DNA from: Treponema sp.
GTDB lineage: Bacteria > Spirochaetota > Spirochaetia > Treponematales > Treponemataceae
NCBI GenBank assembly: GCA_024681195.1
Contig: JAILBH010000094.1
Coordinates: 1 to 33,247 of the forward strand
Length of the DNA stretch: 33,247 nt
Reading direction: 5' to 3'
Shown: positions 1 through 7,888 of the stretch, one piece after another
Position numbering within the stretch: the stretch's first letter is position 1
Layout of the letters: each line of letters starts with the position of its first letter
Program-made: the position numbers and the translations under genes
Notes under the pieces: generated by a model
What the model was told of the DNA's origin: nothing
The model's input: only the letters and a program-made list of their open reading frames with translations
The model's database searches: none

Positions 1-1151
1 AAAACGTTATCGCCTTTACAGGTGGAGGAACAGGAGGCCACATATATCCGGGTCTTGCTGTTGCAGACGAAATAAAGGCTCTGGCTAAAAAAGATAATAA
101 TCAGATTACTATAAATTGGATTGGCTGCTCAAAAGGAATGGACGGACAGCTTGTAAAAAAAGCAATTGGCCCGGATGGCTCACCAACTGCAGATTCCTTT
201 TACGGTATTCCTTCCGGCAAGCTGCGCCGCTATCTTTCTTGGCAGAATTTTACCGATCTTTTCCGAATTGTCGGCGGGTATTTTGCAGCCCGACGCATCC
301 TTAAAAAAATACGCCCTGCAATTTTATTTTCAAAAGGCGGCTTTGTAAGTGTACCTCCTGTTTTAGCTGCAAAGCATCTTGGGATTCCGGTTTTTACTCA
401 TGAATGTGATTTTACGTTAGGACTAGCTAACAGATTAAATTTTAAATCAGCAGATACAATGTTTGTTTCCTACGAAGAAACAAAAAAAAGACTGCCTCCT
501 GCAGACCAGAACCGCGTTGCTGTTACAGGTAATCCTGTGCGCCCGGTAATATACAATGCAGACAGCAAAAAGGGCAGGGAGTTTCTTCAAATCTCAGACA
601 CTCTGCCGGTTTTGCTTGTTCTTGGCGGTTCCTCCGGTGCTAAACAGATAAATGAGTTAGTTTGGACTAACTTAAACTGGCTTTGCGATCACTTTACAGT
701 AGTGCACCAGACAGGTTTACTCAATGCAGACAGCACAACCGAGCAGGAGCTTAAAGAAAAATACAAGGGCCGCTATAAGCCTTATCAATTTATTTATGAA
801 CAGATGCCGGACGTGCTTGCAGCTGCAGATGTTATTCTTTCCAGAGCAGGTGCAAATTCTATCTGGGAAGCAGCAGTTCTTGCAAAACCATTGGTACTCA
901 TTCCTCTTTGTGGCAGCGGTACCCGTGGCGACCAGGTAGACAATGCCGAATTTTTCCGCCAGCGTAATGCAGCACTTGTTCTTTTGGGAGACCAGGCTAC
1001 CGGCAGCAATCTTAAGTCAAATCTGCAGACTCTGCTGGATCCGACCACCCGCGCACAATATTCAGCCAACGTCAAAAAACTTACCGGAGATATAAAACCT
1101 GCTGAAAAAATAGCTCAAATATTGTATAATCAAATCAGAGGGGAAAAATAA
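1..1151 (+). CDS. murG: UDP-GlcNAc:lipid I N-acetylglucosaminyltransferase (5' end cut by window)
   Basis: MurG transfers GlcNAc from UDP-GlcNAc to lipid I, making lipid II at the inner face of the cytoplasmic membrane. The reading frame is open from base 3 and begins NVIAFTGGGTGGHIYPGLAV, the glycine-rich N-terminal loop of the family, so only about 2-5 codons are missing; the track's start at 138 is an internal Met. The C-terminal donor-binding half shows LVLGGSSGAKQIN, VVHQTG and SRAGANSIWEAAVLAKP. The usual HEQN acceptor-side motif reads HECD here. About 382 codons are visible, the normal family length. The stop is followed two bases later by the CvpA-family gene, so it is the first visible gene of an operon; the promoter lies outside the window. 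Identity is secure. Confidence 0.95.
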   Translation, partial: NVIAFTGGGTGGHIYPGLAVADEIKALAKKDNNQITINWIGCSKGMDGQLVKKAIGPDGSPTADSFYGIPSGKLRRYLSWQNFTDLFRIVGGYFAARRILKKIRPAILFSKGGFVSVPPVLAAKHLGIPVFTHECDFTLGLANRLNFKSADTMFVSYEETKKRLPPADQNRVAVTGNPVRPVIYNADSKKGREFLQISDTLPVLLVLGGSSGAKQINELVWTNLNWLCDHFTVVHQTGLLNADSTTEQELKEKYKGRYKPYQFIYEQMPDVLAAADVILSRAGANSIWEAAVLAKPLVLIPLCGSGTRGDQVDNAEFFRQRNAALVLLGDQATGSNLKSNLQTLLDPTTRAQYSANVKKLTGDIKPAEKIAQILYNQIRGEK

Positions 1152-1153
1152 AA

Positions 1154-1702
1154 ATGTCATTTACTTTACTTGATGTTATCATTCTTTTAGTTGTACTCAT
1201 TTTTGCAATAATTGGTGGAACCAAGGGTTTTATTAAAGCAATATTTGGAAAGCTTTGCTGGATTCTGGGACTTATAGGGGCGTTCTTTTTTCACAAGAAG
1301 CTTGTTGGCCACATGAACCAGCTTGTAAAAAATGAAACCATATCTCTTATCCTTTGCTTTTTACTCATTTTTGTTGTAATTTTCCTTATTGTAAAAATCA
1401 TTCAGACAATAATCGAACGCATTTTTGATGGCGAAATTATAAAAGGTCTTGACCGTTCTCTTGGATTTTTCTTTGGAATCCTCGAAGGATTTGTTATTAT
1501 CTTCTTTATAATTTTTATATTAATGAATCAACCATGGTTTGATTGTTCTAAGCTTTTTGAAGGCAGTGTAATAGTAAAACTGCTTACACCTATGCTTGAT
1601 TATTCAAATCAGAATCTTCAGGAATTCCAGGAACAGCAAAAACTTTCTGAACCTGGAAAAGCAACCGCAGTTTTAAATGTAATAAGATTCTGGCGGGGGT
1701 AA
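1154..1702 (+). CDS. cvpA: CvpA-family integral membrane protein
   Basis: This 182-residue protein has four hydrophobic segments (roughly residues 5-25, 28-48, 63-85 and 100-122), the topology of the CvpA/colicin V production family. The N-terminal LLDVIILLVVLIFAIIGGTKG is followed by a lysine-rich turn and FGKLCWILGLIGAFFFHKK, and the central segment has the family's repeated VxFLIVKI-type pattern. The C-terminal 50 residues are polar and probably cytoplasmic. CvpA proteins affect envelope integrity and colicin V secretion in enterobacteria, but their biochemical role is unsettled. A GAGGGG Shine-Dalgarno lies about 11 bases before the ATG. It sits 2 bases after murG and 3 bases before the delta' gene, so it is very likely co-transcribed with both. 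Confidence 0.8.
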   Translation: MSFTLLDVIILLVVLIFAIIGGTKGFIKAIFGKLCWILGLIGAFFFHKKLVGHMNQLVKNETISLILCFLLIFVVIFLIVKIIQTIIERIFDGEIIKGLDRSLGFFFGILEGFVIIFFIIFILMNQPWFDCSKLFEGSVIVKLLTPMLDYSNQNLQEFQEQQKLSEPGKATAVLNVIRFWRG

Positions 1703-1705
1703 AAA

Positions 1706-2929
1706 ATGCTTGAAAATCTGGTAGGGCAGGAAGCAGCAAAATCAATTATCAAAGATATTAATTCAAACACCTTTCCCGGTGCAGTACTTTTTTCTGGTGC
1801 CGAATGTACGGGAAAGCTTACTGCGGCTTTAGAGGTTGCACGTGTTCTTTCCTGCAATGCCGATGAAAGAGCACACTGGCTTTGTGAATGTCCTTCCTGT
1901 CTGCGGCATAAGGCTCTTAATTCTACAAACCTTCTGCTCATGGGCCCCAGGGACTGTTCTTTAGAAATTTCTGCTGCAAAAGATTCTTTTATAAAATCCT
2001 ATCGCGATAATGACAGTCACTTAAAAGCTACAAGATATTTATTCTTAAGAAGTATAAGAAAGTTGACACTCAGGTTCAGCGGAATCCTTTGGGAAGGTGA
2101 AACTAACTTATCTAAAATTGCAGTCCTTATGGAAAAAATAAATGAAAATCTTGAGCTGCTTGATTTTCCGCGAGAGCTGCCTCCGTTTGATGAAACTGTT
2201 AAAATCTGTGGAGAACTCGAAGCCGATTCCCTTAAGCTCGAAAGTGATTTTCTGTATGATTCCATTCCTGTAAATCAGGTTCGCAATATGGAAAAGTGGG
2301 CCTGCATAAGAAGTGATGAAGGTAAGAAAACTGTAATAATCGAAAATGCAGAAAGTATGCAGGTCAGCGTAAGAAATGCTCTTTTAAAGATTCTGGAAGA
2401 ACCGCCTACAGACTGTGTTTTCATTCTTTTAACAAGTCACCGAAGCGCAATTATGGAAACCATTCTTTCGCGAGTACGTACATATAATTTTAAGAACCGT
2501 TCACCCGAAGTTCAGCAGGATGTAATAAAACGTGTTTTTCATAACGAATATTTTCATGGCGAAATTAATGAATTCCTTTTAACATTCCTGCCGGTTCCTG
2601 CAGACAAGGTTCGGCTTCAGGCAAAGAACTTTTTTAATTCTGTAATTCACGGAAAAATTCCTGACTGCGCAGAAGTTGTAAAGGACTGTGCAGGCTTTGA
2701 ACCAAGAGTAGAATTCAAAATCTTTTTAAACGGAATTACAGATTGTGTTCGTCCTGTAATGTCTACAATGGCAGGCAGTGAAGCATGTGTTGAATTATCT
2801 AAGGTGCTTCGTCAATGTTATGAAAATGTAACTTTGTATAATCAAAAGGTAGATGCGGCTTTAGAAAGTCTTGTCCGAGATATAAATAAAATTAATGTTT
2901 TATACGGGAAGGTATTTGCCGGCGTATGA
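1706..2929 (+). CDS. holB: DNA polymerase III delta'-like clamp-loader subunit
   Basis: The product is a 407-residue AAA+ clamp-loader subunit of the delta'/gamma-tau superfamily. Visible marks are a degenerate Walker A (SGAECTGKLT, with Leu where Ser/Thr normally follows the Lys), a four-cysteine zinc module (CNADERAHWLCECPSC, about residues 50-66), the sensor-like stretch RNALLKILEEPPTDCVFILL (about residues 225-245) and ILSRV in place of the SRC motif. The altered Walker A fits delta', which does not hydrolyse ATP. Between the zinc module and the IENAESM strand there is an insertion of about 130 residues, longer than usual for the family. The gene follows cvpA by 3 bases, and its TGA overlaps the ATG of the histidine kinase (ATGA), which suggests translational coupling. 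A dnaX-type function is less likely because of the P-loop. Confidence 0.82.
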   Translation: MLENLVGQEAAKSIIKDINSNTFPGAVLFSGAECTGKLTAALEVARVLSCNADERAHWLCECPSCLRHKALNSTNLLLMGPRDCSLEISAAKDSFIKSYRDNDSHLKATRYLFLRSIRKLTLRFSGILWEGETNLSKIAVLMEKINENLELLDFPRELPPFDETVKICGELEADSLKLESDFLYDSIPVNQVRNMEKWACIRSDEGKKTVIIENAESMQVSVRNALLKILEEPPTDCVFILLTSHRSAIMETILSRVRTYNFKNRSPEVQQDVIKRVFHNEYFHGEINEFLLTFLPVPADKVRLQAKNFFNSVIHGKIPDCAEVVKDCAGFEPRVEFKIFLNGITDCVRPVMSTMAGSEACVELSKVLRQCYENVTLYNQKVDAALESLVRDINKINVLYGKVFAGV

Positions 2930-4146
2930 GAGGATATGTAAAGCGGGTTTCGCAAAAAGTAGGAAAGCTTTCGAATGAACAACTCATTTCTCTTCTTGAC
3001 GATATGGTAGAGGAAAATGAAAACCTCTATTCCATTCTGGAATGTATTTCTGCAGGACTTCTTATTGTTGATAATGATTTTTATCTGCAGCAATCAAACA
3101 AAATTGTAGAGAGTCGTTTAAGTTTTTCTGTTTATCTTGATGACCCAAAAGCTTCTTCAAGTCCTATCTGGGAAATTATGGAAGATGAAGAAATTGGTGA
3201 CTACTTTAAAAAATGCTACGAAAAAGAAATTACCAATTCTTCAGAAGATTTTACTGTAATGACTCCCGGTGGTTCTGTCCGTTTTTTAAGTATTACAATG
3301 ACACCGCTGATGCATGATGGAAAAACAACCGGTAAAATTATTCTTGTCCGCGATGTTACCGAAAAGAAAAACCAGGAAGTGCTTTTACACCGCATGGAAA
3401 ATATGGCTAATCTTACTAATCTTGCGGCTGGAATGGCCCACGAAATAAAAAATCCTCTTGGTGCAATTTCGATTCATATACAGCTTATTCAAAAGGCATT
3501 GGAAAAAGCCCGAAAAAATGATGATATTCTTCCCGATAAAAAATTTGTTGAAGATCATATTGATGTTGTAAATGATGAAATTGAACATCTTAATAAGCTT
3601 ATTATGGATTTTCTTTTTGCTGTTCGTCCTGTTAATGCGCAGCTGCAGCTAAAAAAACCGTCGGCTCTAATACAAAATATTGTAGACTTTTTTACACCAG
3701 AGTTTCATGACAATGATATAAATGTTAAACTCATAATTAAAGATGCCGAATCACGCCTTATGCTTGATGAAAAGCTTTTGCGTGATGTAATAATCAATCT
3801 TGCACAAAATGCACTTGCTGCCATAAATCAGAAAAAAGAAAATCTTGGAGCTAAGGCTTCAAAATATACAGGCGAGTTTACTATTGAATGTGCCTCTGCC
3901 GACAACAAGTATTATATAATCATAAGTGATAACGGTTGTGGTATGAAAAATGAGACAGTTTCAAAAATATTCGAGCCTTATTTTACTACAAAAGCAAATG
4001 GAACCGGACTAGGAATGACAATGGTTTATAAAATTGTTAAAGAATTTTCCGGTGATATTTCGGTAGAATCAAAAGAAGGTAAAGGAACTGTCTTTACCAT
4101 GGTGTTCCCGCTGCAGCAGGATGGAAAGCTTGCTATTGAGTCGTAG
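2926..4146 (+). CDS. Cytoplasmic PAS histidine kinase, NtrB/AtoS type
   Basis: This is a 406-residue sensor kinase with no obvious membrane segment. An N-terminal coiled region (about 15-35) leads into a PAS domain (about 36-150) ending DVTEKKNQEVLL. The HisKA phospho-acceptor box AAGMAHEIKNPLGA puts the histidine at residue 172. The ATPase part shows the N box NLAQNALAAI, G1 ISDNGCGM, F box FEPYFTTK and G2 NGTGLGM. It autophosphorylates and should pass the phosphate to Asp52 of the response regulator encoded 8 bases downstream. The start overlaps the delta' stop by 4 bases. The pair resembles the AtoS-AtoC system annotated in Treponema denticola; that assignment rests on family resemblance. 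The signal is not readable from the sequence, but the lack of membrane spans points to an intracellular cue. Confidence 0.88.
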   Translation: MRGYVKRVSQKVGKLSNEQLISLLDDMVEENENLYSILECISAGLLIVDNDFYLQQSNKIVESRLSFSVYLDDPKASSSPIWEIMEDEEIGDYFKKCYEKEITNSSEDFTVMTPGGSVRFLSITMTPLMHDGKTTGKIILVRDVTEKKNQEVLLHRMENMANLTNLAAGMAHEIKNPLGAISIHIQLIQKALEKARKNDDILPDKKFVEDHIDVVNDEIEHLNKLIMDFLFAVRPVNAQLQLKKPSALIQNIVDFFTPEFHDNDINVKLIIKDAESRLMLDEKLLRDVIINLAQNALAAINQKKENLGAKASKYTGEFTIECASADNKYYIIISDNGCGMKNETVSKIFEPYFTTKANGTGLGMTMVYKIVKEFSGDISVESKEGKGTVFTMVFPLQQDGKLAIES

Positions 4147-4154
4147 GAGAAAAC

Positions 4155-5492
4155 ATGTTTACAATTCTTACAATTGATGATGAAGAAAACATCCGTAATG
4201 GACTTGCCGACAACTTTGAGCTGGAAGGTTATAATGTAGAAAAAGCTGCAAACGGTAAGGAAGGACTTGCAAAAATTGCAACCGGTGGAATAGACCTTGT
4301 AATTACAGACCTGCGTATGGATGGAATTCCTGGCGAAGAGGTTGTTCGTCGAGTTACTACCGAAAATCCTGGAATTCCCATTATTGTTCTTACAGGACAC
4401 GGTTCTATTGAAGATGCAACTGCCGCAATTAAAGCCGGTGCCTATGACTTTTTGACCAAGCCTCTGGATCTTGATCACCTTAATCTTATTGTAAAAAATG
4501 CCCTCAAAGGCCGCGAGCAGCAGCAGATAATCAACGAGCTGCAACAAAAGATTAAAACCGGCAGCACCACCGACGGAATGATTGGTAAGAGTGCCGAGCT
4601 TAACAGGGTTCGTGCTCTTATAGAAAAAGCCGCTCCTTCTAAAGCCAATGTCCTTATTACAGGAGAAAGCGGAGTTGGTAAAGAGCTTGTTGCAAAATCC
4701 ATTCATGATAAATCGCCAAGAAAAGATAAGCCTTTTGTAATTGTTCATTGTGCAGCCCTTAGTGAAACTCTTTTGGAAAGTGAGCTTTTTGGTTATGAAA
4801 AAGGTGCCTTTACAGGAGCCGATTCCCTTCACAAAGGCCGCTTTGAAGTAGCAAACGGTGGAACAATTTTCCTGGATGAAATTGGAGAAATAAATCCGTC
4901 TACTCAGGTAAAGCTTTTACGTGTAATTCAGGAAAAATCTTTTGAAAGAGTAGGTGGAACACAAAGCGTAAGTGTGGATGTAAGAATTGTAGCTGCTACA
5001 AACAGGAATCTTGAAGAAGAGGTTAAAGAGGGACGTTTTAGAGAAGATTTATTCTACCGCTTGAATGTTGTACGTATTCCTATGCCGTCTTTACGCGAAC
5101 GTAAGGATGATATTCCGCTTTTGCTTCATGCATTTTTACGTGAGTTTAATATCGAAAACCAGAAGAATATTGCAGGCTTTGATAATCGTGCCAAATCTGC
5201 AATTATGAAATATTCCTGGCCTGGAAATATCCGTGAACTCAGAAACTGTGTAGAAAGTGCAGTTGTAATGTGTACAGGCGAAGAAATTAAAATAGATGAC
5301 CTTCCTGCCAGTGTCCGCGAAAAGGATGAAGAAAAATCAATTTCAATTCCAATTGGAATGACTCTTGATGAAGCCGAAATGGTAATCATTCAGGAGAATC
5401 TTGCGTTCTGTAATGGAAATAAAACAAAATGTGCAGAGCTTTTGGGCATAGGCCGTAAAACTCTGCACAGAAAACTAGGTGAAGATGTGTAA
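4155..5492 (+). CDS. Sigma-54-dependent response regulator, NtrC/AtoC type
   Basis: A 445-residue regulator with three standard parts. The receiver domain (1-120) has acidic Asp8/Asp9, phospho-acceptor Asp52 (VITDLRMDG), Thr80 and Lys102 (FLTKP). The AAA+ activator domain (about 140-375) has Walker A ITGESGVGKE, the sigma-54-contacting GAFTGA loop near residue 219, Walker B GGTIFLDEIGE and the arginine-rich second region of homology. A Fis-type helix-turn-helix closes the protein (NKTKCAELLGIGRKTLHRKL). It should activate RpoN promoters when phosphorylated by the kinase 8 bases upstream. No convincing TGGCAC-N5-TTGC element was found in the window, so its targets probably lie elsewhere. The last codon and stop (GTG TAA) fall inside the 28-bp palindromic repeat at 5485-5512. 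Confidence 0.93.
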   Translation: MFTILTIDDEENIRNGLADNFELEGYNVEKAANGKEGLAKIATGGIDLVITDLRMDGIPGEEVVRRVTTENPGIPIIVLTGHGSIEDATAAIKAGAYDFLTKPLDLDHLNLIVKNALKGREQQQIINELQQKIKTGSTTDGMIGKSAELNRVRALIEKAAPSKANVLITGESGVGKELVAKSIHDKSPRKDKPFVIVHCAALSETLLESELFGYEKGAFTGADSLHKGRFEVANGGTIFLDEIGEINPSTQVKLLRVIQEKSFERVGGTQSVSVDVRIVAATNRNLEEEVKEGRFREDLFYRLNVVRIPMPSLRERKDDIPLLLHAFLREFNIENQKNIAGFDNRAKSAIMKYSWPGNIRELRNCVESAVVMCTGEEIKIDDLPASVREKDEEKSISIPIGMTLDEAEMVIIQENLAFCNGNKTKCAELLGIGRKTLHRKLGEDV

Positions 5493-5512
5493 GACCGCTG
5501 GAGGTCTGTGTT
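5485..5512 (+). repeat. 28-bp palindromic repeat, copy 1 (3' side of glgC)
   Basis: The sequence ATGTGTAAG-RCCGCTGG-MGGYC-KGTGTT occurs here and at 6944-6971 in the same orientation, matching at 24 of 28 positions. This copy forms the stem AGACC/GGTCT around GCTGGA. In the other copy the second stem pair is G-C instead of A-T, so the stem is preserved by a paired change. The left end supplies the stop codon of the response-regulator gene. Confidence 0.65.
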
Positions 5513-5517
5513 CGTAA

Positions 5518-5540
5518 CAGGAACTAAATTACAGTTCCTG
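5518..5540. other. Perfect 8-bp inverted repeat at the glgC 3' end
   Basis: CAGGAACT and AGTTCCTG are exact reverse complements separated by 7 bases; the glgC stop codon (5524-5526) lies inside the structure. No T-run follows on either strand, so it is not a classical intrinsic terminator. It may still act as a 3' processing or stability hairpin for either convergent transcript (response regulator or glgC). Confidence 0.5.
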
Positions 5541-6819
5541 AAGGAATCACAGCCCCCTTACGTATAACGATTATTCCATCGGCACTGTAGAAAGAACCGT
5601 GGTCTCCGTCATCGTATTTTTTACCGCTTACACCGATCTGACAATTGTCACCAATGCGGGCATTTTTATCGATAATGGTATTTGCGATTTTGCAGTTCTT
5701 ACCAATGCCGGTAACAGGTTTTCCTGCGGCAATGTAATCTGCCTTTTCATCATCATCATCGTAATAGTCTGCACCCATCATGATAACACCATCTAACTCC
5801 GTTCCTTTCTCTATAATAGAGCGTACACCGATTACAGATTTGTTAAGTTTACATTCTGTAATGATACAACCCTCAGAAGTAAGGGAGCTTGTAATATCCG
5901 CCTTGTTAATTTTTGAAGGTGGAAGGTTACGCATGTGTGTATATATTGGTGAATTGTTTGAATAGAAATTGAATGCCGGGCATGGCTCTGTCAACTGAAT
6001 GTTTGCTTCGTAGAAGCTTCTGATTGTTCCGATATCCTCCCAGTATCCGTCAAAAACGTAAGAACAAATCTTTTTCTTACCAATTGCAAGTGGAAGGATT
6101 TCTTTACCAAAGTCCGTGTATTTTTCATTTTCGCCTAAAAGGCATTCTTCCATAGTATTTGCATTAAAGATGTAAATACCCATAGAAGCAAGATATTCTT
6201 TTTCTGGGGGGAGTGCTCCACGTGCTTCTGCAGGAATCTTCCAGGCATCAATATTCATGTCTGGTTTTGGTTTTTCCATAAACTCTTTAACACGGCTCTT
6301 TTCATCAATTTTCATGATTCCAAAGCCTGAAGCATCCTTTCTGTTTACAGCAGTTGTTGCAATAGTAATTTCGGCACCAGATTTAATGTGTGCGTCCATA
6401 AAGGCACGAAGATCCATCTTATAAAGCTGATCACCAGACAAAATTACATAATGAGTTGGTTTTTGTGTCTTAAAATGAATAAAATTCTTTCGTACAGCAT
6501 CTGCAGTTCCTTCATACCAGCCCGAATGCTCCAGAGTCTGTTCTGCAGCAAGAATTTCTACGAATCCGCCAGAGAAGCGGTCAAAATTGTAGGAATTTGT
6601 AATGTGAAGGTGAAGTGAAGCAGAGTTAAACTGTGTCAAAAGATATATTTTTTTGTAGCCTGAATTGATACAGTTAGAAAGTGGAATATCTACAATACGA
6701 TATTTACCACCAAAAGAAACAGCAGGTTTAGAGCGTTCTTTTGTAAGAGGGTAAAGTCTTGTACCTTTTCCTCCTCCTAAAATCAATGCCAGCACTCTTG
6801 GTTCATCATTTTTTGCCAT
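5524..6819 (-). CDS. glgC: Glucose-1-phosphate adenylyltransferase
   Basis: GlgC makes ADP-glucose from ATP and glucose-1-phosphate, the committed step of bacterial glycogen synthesis. The 431-residue protein begins with the nucleotidyltransferase signature LALILGGGKGTRLYPLT, followed by RSKPAVSFGGKYRIVDIPLS and SGDQLYKMD. The C-terminal part (about 300-431) is a left-handed beta-helix of the hexapeptide type (IGKNCKIANTIIDKNARIGDN). Length and motifs are those of the standard enzyme. It stands alone on the minus strand between the response regulator and the flagellar genes, with no other glycogen gene beside it. A GGAG Shine-Dalgarno sits 8 bases before the ATG and a near-consensus promoter lies at 6855-6883. 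It is bracketed by two copies of a palindromic repeat. Confidence 0.95.
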   Translation of the reverse strand: MAKNDEPRVLALILGGGKGTRLYPLTKERSKPAVSFGGKYRIVDIPLSNCINSGYKKIYLLTQFNSASLHLHITNSYNFDRFSGGFVEILAAEQTLEHSGWYEGTADAVRKNFIHFKTQKPTHYVILSGDQLYKMDLRAFMDAHIKSGAEITIATTAVNRKDASGFGIMKIDEKSRVKEFMEKPKPDMNIDAWKIPAEARGALPPEKEYLASMGIYIFNANTMEECLLGENEKYTDFGKEILPLAIGKKKICSYVFDGYWEDIGTIRSFYEANIQLTEPCPAFNFYSNNSPIYTHMRNLPPSKINKADITSSLTSEGCIITECKLNKSVIGVRSIIEKGTELDGVIMMGADYYDDDDEKADYIAAGKPVTGIGKNCKIANTIIDKNARIGDNCQIGVSGKKYDDGDHGSFYSADGIIVIRKGAVIPSGTVI

Positions 6820-6854
6820 ATATTATCTCCATAGAATTTTCTGATGTAACTTTT

Positions 6855-6883
6855 ATTATAAGTCTGAAAGCCGGAATTTGCAA
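6855..6883 (-). promoter_or_regulatory. Sigma-70-type promoter of glgC
   Basis: On the minus strand TTGCAA (6883-6878) is separated by exactly 17 bases from TATAAT (6860-6855). The start codon of glgC follows about 35 bases after the -10 box, leaving a short leader with a GGAG ribosome-binding site. Confidence 0.7.
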
Positions 6884-6898
6884 ACTAATTATTTATTC

Positions 6899-6925
6899 TA
6901 AACTTTTTTTTATAGATTCCGACAT
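6899..6925 (+). promoter_or_regulatory. Sigma-28-like motility promoter upstream of flgF
   Basis: TAAA (6899-6902), a 15-base spacer and TCCGACAT (6918-6925) match the flagellar sigma factor consensus TAAA-N15-GCCGATAT at the -35, the spacing and six of eight -10 positions, including the CCGA core. The first downstream gene on this strand is flgF, as expected for a motility promoter. The inferred transcript would have a leader of about 135 bases carrying the palindromic repeat and an AT-rich hairpin. Confidence 0.5.
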
Positions 6926-6943
6926 TAAGAGTAAGGATTAAAC

Positions 6944-6971
6944 ATGTGTAAGGCCGCTGGCGGCCGGTGTT
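6944..6971 (+). repeat. 28-bp palindromic repeat, copy 2 (5' side of glgC, flgF leader)
   Basis: Second copy of the element at 5485-5512, in the same orientation. Here the palindrome GGCCGC-TG-GCGGCC is perfect and GC-rich in an otherwise AT-rich stretch. Together the two copies bracket the glgC gene and its promoter as direct repeats about 1.46 kb apart. Confidence 0.65.
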
Positions 6972-6978
6972 AAATAGC

Positions 6979-7016
6979 AAAGCGTTAAAAAAAATGCGAA
7001 TGCATTTTTTAGCTTT
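6979..7016. other. AT-rich hairpin in the flgF leader
   Basis: AAAAAATGC (6989-6997) pairs with GCATTTTTT (7002-7010) across a 4-base loop, and the flanking AAAGC and GCTTT can extend the stem. On the minus strand the hairpin is followed by eight T, like a terminator, but no minus-strand gene ends here. On the plus strand it would lie in the flgF leader, where it could affect stability or read-through. Confidence 0.45.
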
Positions 7017-7067
7017 ACAACATTGAATGCTAGTAGTCTTCGAAAATTTCAGGGGGATAAATATTAT

Positions 7068-7868
7068 ATGATTCGTGGATGGTATACCGGAGCTTCCGGT
7101 ATGAATGCTCAGCAGAACAGGCTGGACGCAATATCCAATAATCTGGCTAATGTAGATACAGCCGGATATAAACGTGATATTACAGTTTCAAAATCGTTCC
7201 CAGAGCTTCTTTTACGCCGTACAAATGCAGACGGTGTATATCAGATTCCGAATGGAATGGGTAGTGCAGATGCCGCCCCTGTAATCGGAAAACTTGGACT
7301 TGGTGTAGAGACAAACGAAAACTACATTGACTTTACCCAGGGTTCTTTTAAGCTTACAAATACCAGTACAGACATTGCTCTTGGCGGACCTGGCTTTTAC
7401 GTTGTAGATACACCAGCCGGCGAACGCTACACACGTAATGGTGATTTTTTAATCGGTAAAGAAGGTATTCTCGAAACAAAAGATGGTTATCCGGTTCTTG
7501 GTGAAAATGGAATTATTCATGTAGAAAACAATAAGTTCACAGTAAATCAGGATGGTGTAATCATTAGTGAAGAAGGTGAAGAAATTGACCGCTTCCGTGT
7601 AGTTCGTTTTGATAATGAGCGTTATCTTAAAAAGATGGGCGAAAGCTTTTATTCAACAAATGATATTGCAGGCCCTGCTCATATTGCAGAAGGAAATGAA
7701 CGTCCACGTTTTGTTCAGAATTATTCCGAAACAAGTAATGTAAACGTTGTAAACGAAATGGTTCAGATGATAGAAGTAAACCGTGCATACGAGGCAAACC
7801 AGAAAGCTATCACTTCTGAAGATTCAATGATGGGAACACTGTGGCAGAAGGTTGCCGTGCTCCAGTAA
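7068..7868 (+). CDS. flgF: Flagellar basal-body rod protein, FlgF type
   Basis: A 266-residue axial rod protein of the periplasmic flagellum. It begins MIRGWYTGASGMNAQQNRLD followed by ISNNLANVDTAGYKRD, the N-terminal coiled segment common to rod, hook and hook-associated proteins. The middle carries LGGPGFYVVDTPAGERYTRNG, and the C-terminus has the matching coil NVVNEMVQMIEVNRAYEANQK. It precedes flgG, as in other spirochaetes. The track start (7023) is replaced by the ATG at 7068: the protein then begins at the conserved coil and AGGGGGAT lies about 11 bases upstream. Expression probably starts at the sigma-28-like site at 6899-6925. FlgF versus FlgG is decided mainly by gene order and the more divergent C-terminus. 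Confidence 0.9.
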   Translation: MIRGWYTGASGMNAQQNRLDAISNNLANVDTAGYKRDITVSKSFPELLLRRTNADGVYQIPNGMGSADAAPVIGKLGLGVETNENYIDFTQGSFKLTNTSTDIALGGPGFYVVDTPAGERYTRNGDFLIGKEGILETKDGYPVLGENGIIHVENNKFTVNQDGVIISEEGEEIDRFRVVRFDNERYLKKMGESFYSTNDIAGPAHIAEGNERPRFVQNYSETSNVNVVNEMVQMIEVNRAYEANQKAITSEDSMMGTLWQKVAVLQ

Positions 7869-7888
7869 TTTGGCAGGAAGGTAGATAA

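Noticed and set aside
4026-4832. 268-codon minus-strand open frame across the kinase/regulator junction
   Set aside because: It lies antisense to two strongly conserved genes and its translation (Cys/Asn/Phe-rich) shows no domain; it is a codon-bias shadow.
5484-5545. Classical terminator between the response regulator and glgC
   Set aside because: Two inverted repeats are present but neither is followed by a T-run on either strand.
7023-7067. Upstream ATG for flgF in the ORF track
   Set aside because: The added 15 residues are not part of the conserved rod-protein N-terminus, and the SD-like AGGGGG lies after this start, before 7068.
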